A DNA stretch of 64,000 bases from Erythrobasidium yunnanense (Eukaryota > Basidiomycota > Cystobasidiomycetes > Erythrobasidiales > Erythrobasidiaceae), in assembly GCA_001600175.1 (NCBI GenBank), contig BCJC01000001.1, positions 3,581,652 through 3,645,651 of the forward strand, read 5' to 3'. Position 1 is the stretch's first letter, and each line of letters opens with the position of its first letter. This document shows, piece by piece, positions 25,619 through 38,400 of this stretch. The position numbers and the translations under genes were made by a program. The notes beneath the pieces were generated by a model, which was given only the letters and a program-made list of their open reading frames with translations, ran no database searches and had not been told where the DNA came from.

Positions 25619-26140
25619 ATGTCGTCCATCTTCGCTGCCTCTTTCGCAAAGCGCGTAGCCGTAGCTACTCCTACTTTAGCTGTGCGACGTTTCACAGCCG
25701 GAGCCAGAGTCGCAGCTCCCAGAAGGTGAGAGCACTCGCACCTATCGCATAAGCGAAATCTAACAATGAAATGGGGTAGCCTTGCTATGCCGATGGTCAG
25801 CCAGCTTGAACCCGTCGCGTCGACTTCAGGAACAACAAATATCCCCACCAAAGAGCAGATGGTAGCAGCATCGATTGCTCTGTGACAATGTTACCATATT
25901 CTGACTATTGTCCCGTCCGAATCAAATCAGGTCGCTCACTATGCCAAATTCGTCGATGTGTACGAGGAAGAACCAGTAGTCGAAACTAAGGTAAGCATTG
26001 CCCCCATGTCAATACTCAGCAGCTACTGATCGCAATGATCCTTTCTGCAGAAGAAGGAGATCAAGAACGACGAAGCCGACTTTGCCCTCAACAAGGTCTA
26101 CTTTGTCAACGGCGGAGAGGGAAGAGTATCCCTAGCTTGA
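25619..26140 (+). CDS. Small protein with mitochondrial targeting sequence (112 aa)
   Basis: Four exons (25619-25725, 25780-25861, 25931-25990, 26051-26140) close in phase. The N-terminus (MSSIFAASFAKRVAVATP, then VRRFTAGARVAAPR) is an amphipathic, Arg-rich, acid-free presequence of the mitochondrial type with a probable cleavage near RRF. The mature part is small and charged (HYAKFVDVYEEEP, KKKEIKNDEADF). There is no membrane helix. It may be a small respiratory-chain or ATP-synthase accessory subunit, but I do not recognise the family. The upstream CCAAT box fits a mitochondrial role. Confidence 0.65.
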
Positions 26141-26432
26141 GTAGTATTGGGAATCTCAGCTTGACCTAGAAGTCACTTCAAGAGCAGCCTATTCGTACTT
26201 TACATTTTTATGTTGGACCCTGAATGGACACTGAACCGCGTAGCTTAATCCTTCCTTACAAATGATCAGAGAGGCAGCCATCCCGTGAGAGCGGCCGAAA
26301 TGCGATAGTTGAACAATGAATTGCCAAACGAGAAACGAGACAAACTGATTCGAATGTTGACACAACGATATTTGATGCGGACTGCGGCGTAAAAGTCGTT
26401 CATGAGGTCAATAATTTAGTGATACAATCGGT
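26141..26432. other. Convergent 3' region
   Basis: Just under 300 bp between the stop of the small mitochondrial gene and the stop of ATG2 on the other strand. No gene seen. Confidence 0.3.
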
Positions 26433-29400
26433 TCACGTGGAGCTTGAAGGTCGTTTGTATTTACTGTGATATACACCCGTCAGTCGTGGCAGCAGTTCCG
26501 ACAAGCCAGCTACGCACTCTTGTATTTCACCTCGAGCACCAGGATCGAGAGTGTTTCGAAGACCGAGCAGAGTCTTTGAGACAGCTTCAGAAGCACCGAT
26601 CATGGGGCGCAGAACTGCAATGGGGACAGCCCGGACGACCGCTCTTGCAGGACCCTGCGCCCGAGTCAGCTGTCGCGTTCGACTGAACCAATCTAATCTT
26701 ACCTCGTCGGAATGCTCATACACTTCCATCGGGACGGCCAAGATAGTCTCCGCAGCTGTTCGCATGTTCCCGCTAAGACTCTTGTATGCAGTCTGTATGC
26801 CCTCGCGAACATCGCCAGGCTGTTTAGAGAATCTGCTGAGGTTCTCTGTAGTGTCCAAGTTGAGTTCATCTTCTTCCTCCATATCTTCGAGAAACAAGTC
26901 CTGATGCGAAGGCGTAGTCACAGGTGAGCCACCTTGCGGAGGTCGACCACCTAGCACCCGCTCCGCATGTTCTAGTATGACTTGAGTGCCCGTAGCCATC
27001 CTTGCCCCGAGCTTGATAGCTTCCAGCGCGGTGGTCTTTGCGAAACTCTTACTCCCTCGCTGTACGCCCCGGACTAGTCTGCCGTCTTTCTTGTACTGCT
27101 GGACAGGCAGCAAGACTAGATCTGCCACTCCGCTTCCGACGTTGACGACGCTTCTGACTGGGTTGATGCCAGCTAGGAAGTCAGCGAGTTGATTGGCCTT
27201 GACATCCGGAGTCCAGATATCCTGGAGGAAGTCGCCAACTTTGGCCCATGATGGGACGCCGTTCAAGATAAGATGCCGCAGCACCATCTCGCTGGCCTCG
27301 AATGAGAAGAAGTTCATGAGCTCGATGGTCCTGCCTTGTCGCAATGCCTGATAGTCCACGCGTTTCGGCTTGTAGTCCAGCTTGATCTTGATAGGAAAGA
27401 TCTCTACCCTTTGGACAAAGCCTCCGTTTGCTTTCGATTCAGATGAAGTCGAGGAAGCATGCACAGACGGAAGGGGCGATTCCATCTTGAACGCGGCGAA
27501 TGCCTTGAGAAAGTCAAGCGCATCTTGATCGATATGTAGACGCAATGGACAGACTTTAACCTTGAGATTTGCTTCCTGTTGTTCTGGAACTTCGGCGCCC
27601 TTGACCATGCTAAGCTGCACTTTCACCATAGGTGAAGCAGTCGGTCGAAGTATGCCCCCATCTCTGGGTCGAAGTTCCGTCAGGAATTTGTTCCATGAGC
27701 TAGTTCGTAGATTGTCGATGATACCGAGCTCGTGTATCTCGAGACTTATCCGGGAAGCTAGCGCTGAGGTATCGCCATACAGATTGAGGGTGGTAGATAG
27801 GCCAGTCAAGTTGATATCGAGAGCGGATAACTTCGGTCTTCGCAATCTACGGAGCCTTGCGCCTGTTTGCTTTGCTGAGCCGTTCGAGAACGTCCGACGC
27901 ATGTTCGGCCGCTGCGGGACTGTCTCCCAGCTGTAGGTAGTGACATCGTCCCTATCCAGCTCATCATCGAAAGCAGCTATTCTTTCGAAGGTATCGAGAT
28001 CATCTGCTTCTGCCCCGCTTGCCTTTTGAGGAGGCAGAAAGACCGACTGTAAGAGAGACTCGGCTGCCTCTTCCACCGTCTCATCAGGGACTTGTCCTTC
28101 AGCTATAAGCTGCCGTATCTTTTCCAACCTCTTTCGTGTGGCCTTTACGGTATCTTTGACGAATTTGCGACTCCTCTCGAAGTCGTATCCTTCGTACAGA
28201 CATATAGCGAAGTCACTGCCTTCCAGACGGAAATGGATAGATGGCGGCGTGTGTGTCTTCTGCTTGGTAATCTTCTGCTTCGAAAACCACGTCTCTTCGA
28301 TTGCAATCTTACCATGCCCTATCGCAGCAAGCGTAATGTCATCTGCTTGTGAGACTATTTGCCGGTGCATCGAGGTCTTCGAAGTACCGACTTGATTGAC
28401 TACATCGTTCCTCGGCAAGCAAATGGAGCCCGATAGATCTGCAAGTGGAGCACTTCGGCGGGCAGAGGTTGCGGTGTCTTTGGCTGGCACGATGGATTGT
28501 AGGAGCTGACCCAATACTAAAAGAGTGTCAGGACAAGCTTCGACCCGTCCGGTAATGTGCTTTGCGAGGATATCGAGCTTTGTCTCTGGGTTGGAATTGT
28601 GAACAAGGTGACATTCGGCAAATTTCAGGAAGGCCAGGCGTGCGGACCCCAACGACTGTGACAGACTCTATGGTCAACGAGTGCTGTCTCTAGGGGAGAG
28701 TACATTTACCTTGAGCGGATGTACACCCTCGTCGCCCGAGACAGCATGATCCGCTACCCACACTTCGGTTTCATGCATTGCCGCATAACCCTTCACTGCA
28801 GTCTCTTCGCGGAGTAGCTGCACCTTGTAGCGGAGTTGACCTAGATTGACTGCCAATGCGGAGTGTCCTTCTGGCGGTAACAAGCGTACGATACTCTCGT
28901 TTACCGTAACCTCTATCTTGGTGCTGTCGTTCGGCACGACATCCGTGAAGACGCCTGCAGGCGCCTTGAAAGTGTCTGCAAGCTGTGTCGCCCAGTCTAG
29001 TTTAGAAGGAAGGTTACACAGAAACGAATTCGCTGTCAAACGGACACGCGAATGTTTGGCTTGTATTTGAGGGTCAGCCAACGAGGTAAGACGCAGCTTG
29101 AAGATCGGCAGAGTGGAGTGCGCCAGCTTTCGAAGAAGACATGTCTGTGAGCCAGCCTCCACTTTGCTGCACGATGCTGAATCGCTCGAGACGTCAATCA
29201 CCAGGTCATCCTATCCTCACAACTCAGCTCGCTACCAGCGAACATCGCCAAGCCCGACTCACACTGCCATTATGCCGCAGCTCTACTTTAGCCATGGTAT
29301 CTACTGCGGTCAATACAAGTTCTACAGCGCCAGGGGTGTCGTCATGCGCACAAATCCTGATATGGACTGCTACGATCGTCAGTCTAATCAGAATATGGAG

Positions 29401-32123
29401 TCCTGCTCTGCTTACCTTCGATAACGGAGATATCAACGCCTGCAATAGGAGAACGGCTATTAGAGGACCCATCGCTTTCTTTGGAGGAGCTGGAAGCCGA
29501 CGACAGACTCTTAAAAGTCGCCTTACTAGCAGAGGTAGGTATGGTGGGCAACAGCGCTTGTTCTGCCTCTTCTGCACTTTTCGCATAGCGCAACAATGTT
29601 TGTGTAATATCGTCTGCCAAATACTGCAGCGAGTCGTTGATACTTTTATTGATGAACAGCCCAACTGTAGGTACCAGAATCTTTGCCCACAGCGGTGCGC
29701 CGGGCTTATCTGAACTTTGCAACGCTTGAACAGAGATTATACTCGACGTTGAAGCTTTTGCTGCTAGAAAGCATGTTGCTCCATTCTTCTTGAGTTTGGT
29801 CGATGCGACGAAAGCGAACAGAAATTGACAGCTGATTTCGGCGATTTTAGAGGAAGTAGAGGAAGGTATATCCTGATCGAATCTGGCTTTCAGAGGCGTG
29901 TGAGTGTATGAATCGAGCTGCCGCGTGATCGAAAGATCATGAAGATCTAGCGTGAGGATGCCGGCTCGAAGAATACGGCTACTTGGATTGTCCACCCTAA
30001 GATCGACCCGCAGGCAAGCCATTTCTAGTGTTAGAGCGCAAGAGGGCTTTCCTTCGCTGGTATCTGCATATGGACTGGTAGCAGCCGGTTCTTGCTTGTC
30101 GTGCGGTGCTACCGCCGAAGTGTAGATCGTCAACGCCTCGAGCATCTCCGCAATAAGGGTCGAATCCGCCCAGATGTGGACAGGCTGTAATGTCACTTTA
30201 AACGCCTGACGAGAGACTCGCACAGCGAGAGAGTCCCCAAGGACGGGTGTCTTGCTCTGCGAGTTGAGACTCGAAGCATTGACCGGCACGGCGACTCGCC
30301 AGGCTTCAGGCCGTGAAGGCTGCGAGACCGTTCGTTGCCAATCACCAGTAGACGATATCGAATCGCCGTGATTTAGGCTGCTTGCCGAGTACGCCCACGC
30401 CAAGCCAGGATCGGGCATGATTAAGGGCCGGAAATAGGAAGGACCTTCGATAGCGAGGCAGTACCGCTTCACGGCTACCTTACCTTCCGCTGCTGAGAGG
30501 CGGTACGCTCCTTCGATTTCGCTGAGCGAGAAATGTAGTACTTGGTTGGGCACGACATCGGAAGTCATCAATCCACTGAGTGAAGGATTGCTTTCAGATG
30601 TCGAAAGCGGTACGAAGGCCTCTAGTCCTGAAATACGGGAGTACAGTAGGAGGTTCGGAGAATCCGGATGCAGTAGGGCTTGATCTCTGTCTATCGATGC
30701 AGACCGGGATGGTATGCCCTTCGCCAATCTGGACAGAGCAGATACTGCCGGGGGAGTCACCAGGAAGCCCAGGCGAGGCGCTGTAATCTCAAGCCGCGAC
30801 GAGCCAGAGTCATGCTCTGAAGCCACGGTGAAGCGTGCCACGACCTCCGATACGAGCTCTGTAGGGAAGCATCCAAACAGCTGTATCCAAGCATCGCTCA
30901 GACGGCTTTGTCTAGCTGCTCCGTCCTCAGAATTCGGCGGAAGCTCATGTGCTCTTGTCGATGGAGGGTTCACTGAAGCAGGATCGGCTTCTCTGTCGAG
31001 TTCCGTCGAGAAGTATATAGACTGACTTGCCTCCAAGGATGAATTGGCCGCTATTCGCTCGGACATGTGCGATGTTCGCAGATCTGCAACCGCCATACTC
31101 ATAGCCATATCATCTGAAATACTGGTGTCCGAGCTGCCAGAATCGGACGAAGAAGGCGCCCCGTGTTTGCTGCCTTCGCGAAACCATATGCTGGGATCGG
31201 TTGCTGACAGCAGTCGCACGAACGAAGTACCCTTCTCTCCTTGCTGAACTATAGTCTGGCTTTCGGCCTTCTCCAGCCTGAATTCGAGATCCGCTATATC
31301 TTCGGAGTCTGAGTGCACCAGATGAATGCGGAGTCGCAGATCTTTGATCGACAGCTGTAACCTTGCTAGAATGCGCTCAATGATAGCTGCGACTATGCCT
31401 ACTTGTTCTTCGTCCTTCGGTGCGTTGGCTGACCCAGAAGGTCTGTCAAAGCCTCCAGGCAAGGCAAAAGGATCTTCCTCATCTTCTTCTTCCTCCAAGA
31501 TCTCCTGAGCTGAGGTCTCATTTATGTACCCCTCTGCCACATTGGCTATGCTGGCAGCCAGATCTACACCGTGCGTTGGTTCAGCATCTTGCTTTGAAGA
31601 GACCAGGGCGCGTATTCGCACTTCCAGTACGGCTTCGCTGATCTTAAGTTGTATTGGAGCTGTGAACAAACGCTCTGTCGCGGTAAGCGGTCTTGCCGGA
31701 GTATCATCATGCTCGGTGTTGCCCAGCAATAGCTGTACTGCTCCGATAGATCCATCGAGGAGTTCGACGTGTAGAGGTATTCCAGCGTTATCGATATACG
31801 TTGCCAGCTGAGCATTGATAGCCTAAGATCATGCGAACAGTGTCAGGCGTATTTGGCGAGCTTTCTGTCTCATGCTGACTTACGGTCGCATCAAGCTTGA
31901 CGTTCTTGAGCTGGACATTTCCACTACCCAGATCCGCATCCAGATGTGTATGCTCGTCTATGCTTTCTTCAGGAAGTAGCAGGATCCCGCCTAATGCTCG
32001 CCGGATCACGTAGCGTAAGAGCCGTCGCTGCCAATGTCGCGTATCATGAAGACTGGCAAAGGAGAAGCCACTTGGGATAGATAGAGATGGCCATGGTGCA
32101 GACAGCGGCCATGGCAGAGGCAT
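26433..32123 (-). CDS. ATG2: Autophagy lipid-transfer protein ATG2
   Basis: Bridge-like lipid transfer protein that feeds lipid from the ER to the growing autophagosome. Six exons (31884-32123, 29416-31822, 29265-29369, 28710-29176, 26703-28667, 26433-26654) close in phase to 1801 residues. The N-terminal chorein region is seen in the first exon (WQRRLLRYVIRRALGG, then NVQLKNVKLDA) and continues as AINAQLATYIDNAGIP. The C-terminal region is diagnostic: the block around NPVRSVVNVGSGVADLV, RGSKSFAKTTALEAIKLG, and RAVPIAVLRPMIGASEAV. The last intron, 26655-26702 (48 nt), has no stop. Removing it gives the conserved DEGPARAVVRAVP. The donor of the third intron is gtgtga, a weak site. ATG1 is encoded 27 kb away. 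Confidence 0.92.
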
Positions 32124-32499
32124 CGCATTGCTGTCGGCTTGCGAGTTGCGATGATGCAAAGAGTTCAGGTCGCACGAACGTCGAAAGCGCCTGAATAGGC
32201 CACTCGCAAGAGGCTCTTGATTCTAGGTACTTCTGTTCTGGAGGCTTGTAACGGATCAAAGGGTGTGAGATATAGAGGAAGGAGCGCTGTGCATACAAAG
32301 GCGACACTGAAGCTATCCGTCTGAATAGATACACAGCACCATTACGAGCTTGTCAGAGCTTGTCAGAATGACCAAATCAACGAAGGAAGCCGAGTCTGAC
32401 AGAAGAAGGCGTTTCCGAACAATGTCGTAGTCTCGTGAAAAGAAATGGAGCGGAGCGCTAGCATGGGAAGGAAAAGTTGTGGAGAAAGTAATAAACTGC
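32124..32499. promoter_or_regulatory. ATG2 upstream and YPT1 3' flank
   Basis: About 375 bp between the ATG2 start and the YPT1 stop, both on the minus strand. The ATG2 promoter must lie here. Overlapping short open frames have no recognisable features. Confidence 0.35.
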
Positions 32500-33513
<1,014 letters not shown>

Positions 33514-34025
33514 CTTGGAAGTGCTGAGATTGCTTGACAGCTGAGACTGCGAAGGAGGTGATGGTGCGAACAGAGCCAAGGGGCCACTGGACACTCCGCC
33601 CGCAGGACCACAGGAATTTGTGCTCTCTCGCGGATCCTCCAGTCCACACTACGATGTCTCGTAATCCGATCTATCTACAAAGCCTATGTCTGCAATTCAC
33701 GTCCTGCAGCTGGAGCGATTCTGTTTACGCATGACGCTGCAAGAATACATGAGATTCTGCCTCTTCCTCACAGTTCGTCAACTACCCTGCACACACTGTA
33801 TGCAGATTGCAGCAAACGTCACCAAAATCCGGATCCTTTAGCGATTTAGCCAGGCCTACGGTGAACAGTCTAATGCAGGTCACACGAGATACCTATCCGC
33901 GAAGTATGTCCTTCGCTGAACATTATAGCCTTGGCGGACGGGCATGAAGCGAGGCTACACTCCGTGCTAGTAAGGGCGTGCTCTGTAAGATCGAACGAGC
34001 ATAATAATGAATAACTTGTCCCAGA

Positions 34026-34214
34026 AGACGCACCAGTACCTCCATCATGTCCAGAAATGAGTACATGGTCTGCCTTGGCTTTCGCTACTCCAGAAGCGAC
34101 AATGCCGACACCAACTTCAGAGACCAGCTTGACGGAAACACTAGCCCTTGAGTTGGAGCACTTGAGATCGTCAAAAAGTTGCTTGAGATCCTCCATGGAG
34201 TAGATATCCATATG
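34026..34214 (-). pseudogene. Relic of the glutamate synthase gene (inverted fragment)
   Basis: A 61-codon stretch from [11 protein letters not shown] to GHDGGTGAS matches GLT1 residues encoded near 39196-39385 at 54 of 61 positions, but on the opposite strand. By hand count there are about 31 base differences in 183, most of them silent. The match begins and ends abruptly inside what is one uninterrupted GLT1 exon, with no similarity on either side. The piece is the FMN/glutamate-channel region of the synthase domain and cannot be active alone. The open frame around it (33870-34229) is fortuitous. It is either a remnant of an old second glutamate synthase gene or a displaced duplicate. The silent bias shows the parent copy stayed under selection for some time. 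Confidence 0.8.
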
Positions 34215-34570
34215 ACAAGAATAATACACAAGTCCAACCTCCAGACTCGAATGATGGGTGCTGGCACTGGATCCTGGGAGTTTCTGGCTAAACAGCTCTC
34301 TATCCTTCGCCTGACAATCAGCGTACGTGAATCCTCATCCAGCTTCTTGAGCTGCATATAGCAAGCTCGACGAGCAAGAAGACAAAGCTCAAGGACAGAG
34401 GCATGATTCAAGAAAGCCTTGAAACTCGCGCACAACGTCTCAACATACAAAACCTCCTGTCTGAACTCATCAAGTCTCTCGCACAATCCTGTTCAAATCT
34501 CACGCTCTTGACCGGCTGTCGTATCCGGCTCTTCAGCAAGCAGAGGCCGATTTCGCGTTATTAGCGTTTC

Positions 34571-35155
34571 TTAATCTTTTCCGCCATTGGCATGATTGTC
34601 ATTCAAGACTGCGAATTCGCCTACATCTTGTGGGTCTGGAAGCAGACCAAAGAGTATCATATCTTTAGGTACAGCGCTTCTCCAGCCAGCTGATTTCACT
34701 CCCGTCCGCCAGTATATTTCACATACAAACACCGACCAGACAATTCACGCTGTAGAACAGCGCATTACGACTACGCTCAGCTCAGCTCTGACGTTTGATA
34801 CGAGGATCTCGCCTACACAAAGGTCAGCAGACGTGCCAGCGTCCTTCCGGGAACACCCGTCTTGTTTGGACACACTGACGCATGTCAAGACCCCTTTCAC
34901 ATCAAGCGAAGATGTCTTAAAAGCAGCTCGATGCAGTCCTTTGCCCATCGGAGGGCGTTTTCGAGCCGTGAGAAGCTTATCAGTTGGCTCGAACGTGCTG
35001 CACTTGCACTTCAGCTTGTATGCGAGCTGTGCGATTTTCCTCGATGCTTCCGTGTAGAAGTATGTCCTAGAAGGAGGTTATCACGCTCTGACCTGCTCTG
35101 CTGCATACTTCAAGTCAACCATCGATAGCCACTGGACTTCGGATGATAAGGACAT
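34571..35155 (-). CDS. Putative small orphan gene (121 aa), spliced model
   Basis: Five exons (35109-35155, 34901-35066, 34802-34812, 34727-34749, 34571-34689) close in phase with good donors (gtatgc, gtgaaa, gtatca, gtatgt) and AG acceptors. The product starts MSLSSEVQWLSMVDL, contains KIAQLAYKLKCKCSTFEP and ARKRPPMGKGLHRAAF, and ends LLPDPQDVGEFAVLNDNH. No family recognised, no signal or membrane segment. The exons of 11 and 23 nt and an intron of only 37 nt call for caution: a hand-built model can be made to close by chance. The 3' exon is the most protein-like part. A 153-codon open frame lies antisense to it. Confidence 0.4.
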
Positions 35156-35497
35156 GTGGATTGTTCCTTTGGCTCTTCACTCAAGTTTGCGGCTTAGCAA
35201 ACCCGGTATACCTTGTCGGAGATGCTGTACAATCAAGTATAACACCTCGTTTCGGTAACACGATGCATACATTTGTCGTCCGTTGGTTCGCCCGTTCTTT
35301 GTTGATTTGCCCCCGCGATTATCATTGCTCTCTGCCGGCAAAACACTCCACCAACGCGGGGTAGCCTAGCGAAACAGAGCGGTCGCATCTCACAAGCGGG
35401 CCAGGCAGCACCTGTGGCTAATCAGAACTTCTTCTTTTTCGCCTTTCCGACTTCTACCAAGAACAAGAGAAAGCATCAGGCATCGCTAAGGCATACG
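35156..35497. promoter_or_regulatory. GLT1 upstream region
   Basis: About 340 bp between the orphan gene (minus) and GLT1 (plus), so probably a divergent promoter. The GLT1 frame is open to 35414 but has no ATG before 35498. No TATA box recognised. Confidence 0.35.
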
Positions 35498-38400
35498 ATG
35501 CACCCAGAATTGTTCACACAGAATGCAGTAGATAACAACAACGACAAGCAAAGTGCTGCGATTCCAGCAGCAACGGCTGGCCGAAGAGCCGTCCGCTTTC
35601 ATGCAGATTCAGAGCGGTCTTCATCGCCAGAAGCCTCGACATCTACAGCTTCATCCTTCGAGTTCAACAGCGAAGATGATGAGGATGAGAAAGATCTAGC
35701 TTACTGGAGCAACCCGTCTGCAGACGGCGTCGAAAGAGACCTTTCTTCATGGGCTGGATCGCTGCCCGCTACACAGGGTCTGTACGATCCAGAGAACGAG
35801 AAGGGTAAGTTCCTACACATATGATACGAATGTCGCAGTGTCTGACTTCTCATATCATCAGATGGCTGTGGTGTCGGATTCGTACGGAATTTCATGCGGT
35901 TGAAAGGGATAACTGCTGAGCGCTTCAGTACAGGTCTGCCACATTCAAGGACAACCTGCACACAAGATTGGTATGTATTGCGTTTTCCCGCACGACTCAA
36001 CCGTCTAACGCCTCAATAAACAGTCTCCGATGCCAAATCTCTCTTGTGCAACATGACCCACAGAGGTGCAGTCGGCGCAGTAAGTCCATCTACAGCATAA
36101 CAACGAAAGCGCACTAAGTAGCGTTCTTCAGGACTCCCGCGATGGTGATGGAGCTGGGTAAGCTATCTTCCCGCCACAAATCTGGTTCGCATACTTACCT
36201 CTTTCGCAGTGTTATGGTTGGAATGCCAGATACCTTCTTCCGCAAGGTAGGCCGTCCTATAGTGACATTCGCCTGGTCAGCGTCTTAACAAAATTTGGAA
36301 TCTTGCAGGAAATCGACCGAGACTTGGATGTCGGTCTTCCACCCCTTGGCCAGTACGCCATCGGAAACGTCTTTTTCAAGCCTCACGATGCTGCAACACT
36401 TGAGGAACACAAGGGTATTTTCTCGCGAATTGCAGACGAGCTCAGCCTTCGAGTCCTTGGCTGGAGAGAAGTACCAAAGGACAACTCCATTCTTGGACCC
36501 GCTGCACTTTCTCGCGAGCCTGAGATTCTTCAGCCTGTAGTTGTCTTGAAGGAACACTACGGATCGGGCACTCAGCCACAGCAGACCGACAAAGCTTTCG
36601 ACGAAGGCTTCTTCAATCGTCAGCTTTACGTTCTCCGCAAGCATGCTACCCACACCATCACTCTCGCAAAGTGGTTCTACATCTGTTCTCTTTCTCCAAA
36701 AGTCATTGTCTACAAAGGACAACTCGCCCCTATCCAGGTCTACAACTACTTCCACGATCTTAACCACGCTCGCTTCTCATCTCACTTCTGCCTTGTCCAC
36801 TCTCGCTTCTCTACAAACACCTTCCCTTCCTGGGATAGAGCTCAGCCTATGAGGTGGGCTGCTCATAACGGTGAAATCAACACCGTCCGAGGTAACAAGA
36901 ACTGGATGCGAGCTCGTGAAGGCAACTTGCGATCAGAGCTCTTCGGTGACGAGCTTGATATGCTTTATCCCATTGTCGAAGCTGGTGGATCCGACTCCGC
37001 AGCTTTCGACAACGTGCTCGAGCTGCTTGTAGTGAACAACATCGTGACCCTTCCAGAGGCAGTCATGATGATGATTCCCGAGGCTTGGCAAGACAACAAG
37101 GATATGGAGCCAGAGAAGGTCGCTTTCTATCAGTGGGCTGCCTGTCTTATGGAGCCTTGGGACGGTCCCGCTCTCTTCACGTTTGCAGATGGCAGATACT
37201 GCGGTGCCAACTTGGACAGAAACGGTCTTCGACCATGCAGATGGATCACTACAACCGATAACATCATGATCTGCGCTTCCGAAGTCGGAACCATCTATAT
37301 CCCACCTGAGAAGATCACCCGCAAGGGACGTCTTCAACCGGGAAAGATGCTGCTTGTCGATACAGTCGAAGGCAGGATTGTCGATGACAAGGAGCTCAAG
37401 ATGACCTCTGCCAAGAGAAAGCCTTTCAAAGACTGGTACGAAGCTCAAATGCTCAAGCTGCCTGTCATCATGGAGAACGAGCGCAAGAAGGGTGCTGATC
37501 TCGAAGTACATCTCGATGAGACTTCTCTTTCAACCGATCCCCGAATGCTGGCTTTCGGATACTCCTTCGAGCAGATGGATCTCCTCATGCGACCCATGAT
37601 CACCGATGGTAAAGAAGGTGAGATGCTCGCTATCATCGATCCTAGACGTCTATACTGACATGTGTTCGCAGCCCTCGGATCTATGGGTAACGATACTGCC
37701 TTGGCATGCATGTCCACCCAGCCCCGTCTCATCTACGACTACTTCAGACAGCTATTCGCTCAAGTCACCAACCCTCCCATCGATCCCATCAGAGAGTCTA
37801 TTGTCATGTCTCTAGAGTGTGTAGTCGGTGCTGAAGGCAACTTGCTTGAGCGCGAGCCCAAGCAATGCCGAAGACTGCTTCTTCCGTCTCCCGTCCTCAG
37901 CATTGAGCAGATCAATGCTCTCAAGCGTCTCGATGATGTCTACCCCACATGGCCATCCCGCACCATCGACATCACCTTCGACAAGAGCGAAGGCTTGGAA
38001 GGTTATGAGCGTGCGATCGCTCGTGTCTGCCAAGAGGCTAGCAAGGCTGTAGATGACAAAGTCAGAGTTGTCATCCTCTCCGACAGAAATGTCACTGCTT
38101 CAAGAATCCCCATCTCAGCTCTCGCTGCCACTGGTGCCGTTCACCATCACTTGATCGGTACAAAGCAGAGAAGCAGAATCGCTCTTCTCGTCGAAACTGG
38201 TGAGGCTAGAGAGGTACACCACATGTGTGTCCTTGTCGGATATGGTGCAGACGGTATCTGCCCTTACCTCATCATGGAATCCATGCTCAAGATGCACCGA
38301 GAAGGTCTTCTCAAGAAGGAGATGACCACTAAGCAGATCATCGAGAATTACCAACACGGTACCGATAATGGTATCCTGAAGGTCATGTCGAAGATGGGTA

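Noticed and set aside
33870-34229. Minus-strand open frame that looks like a 119-residue glutamate synthase protein
   Set aside because: Only 61 codons match GLT1. The flanks are unrelated, so it is a relic rather than a gene.
34596-35057. Plus-strand open frame of 153 codons
   Set aside because: Antisense to a minus-strand spliced model whose exons look more protein-like. No recognisable features on the plus strand.
35414-35497. Extension of GLT1 to 35414
   Set aside because: The upstream codon is GTG, and the first ATG in frame is at 35498.
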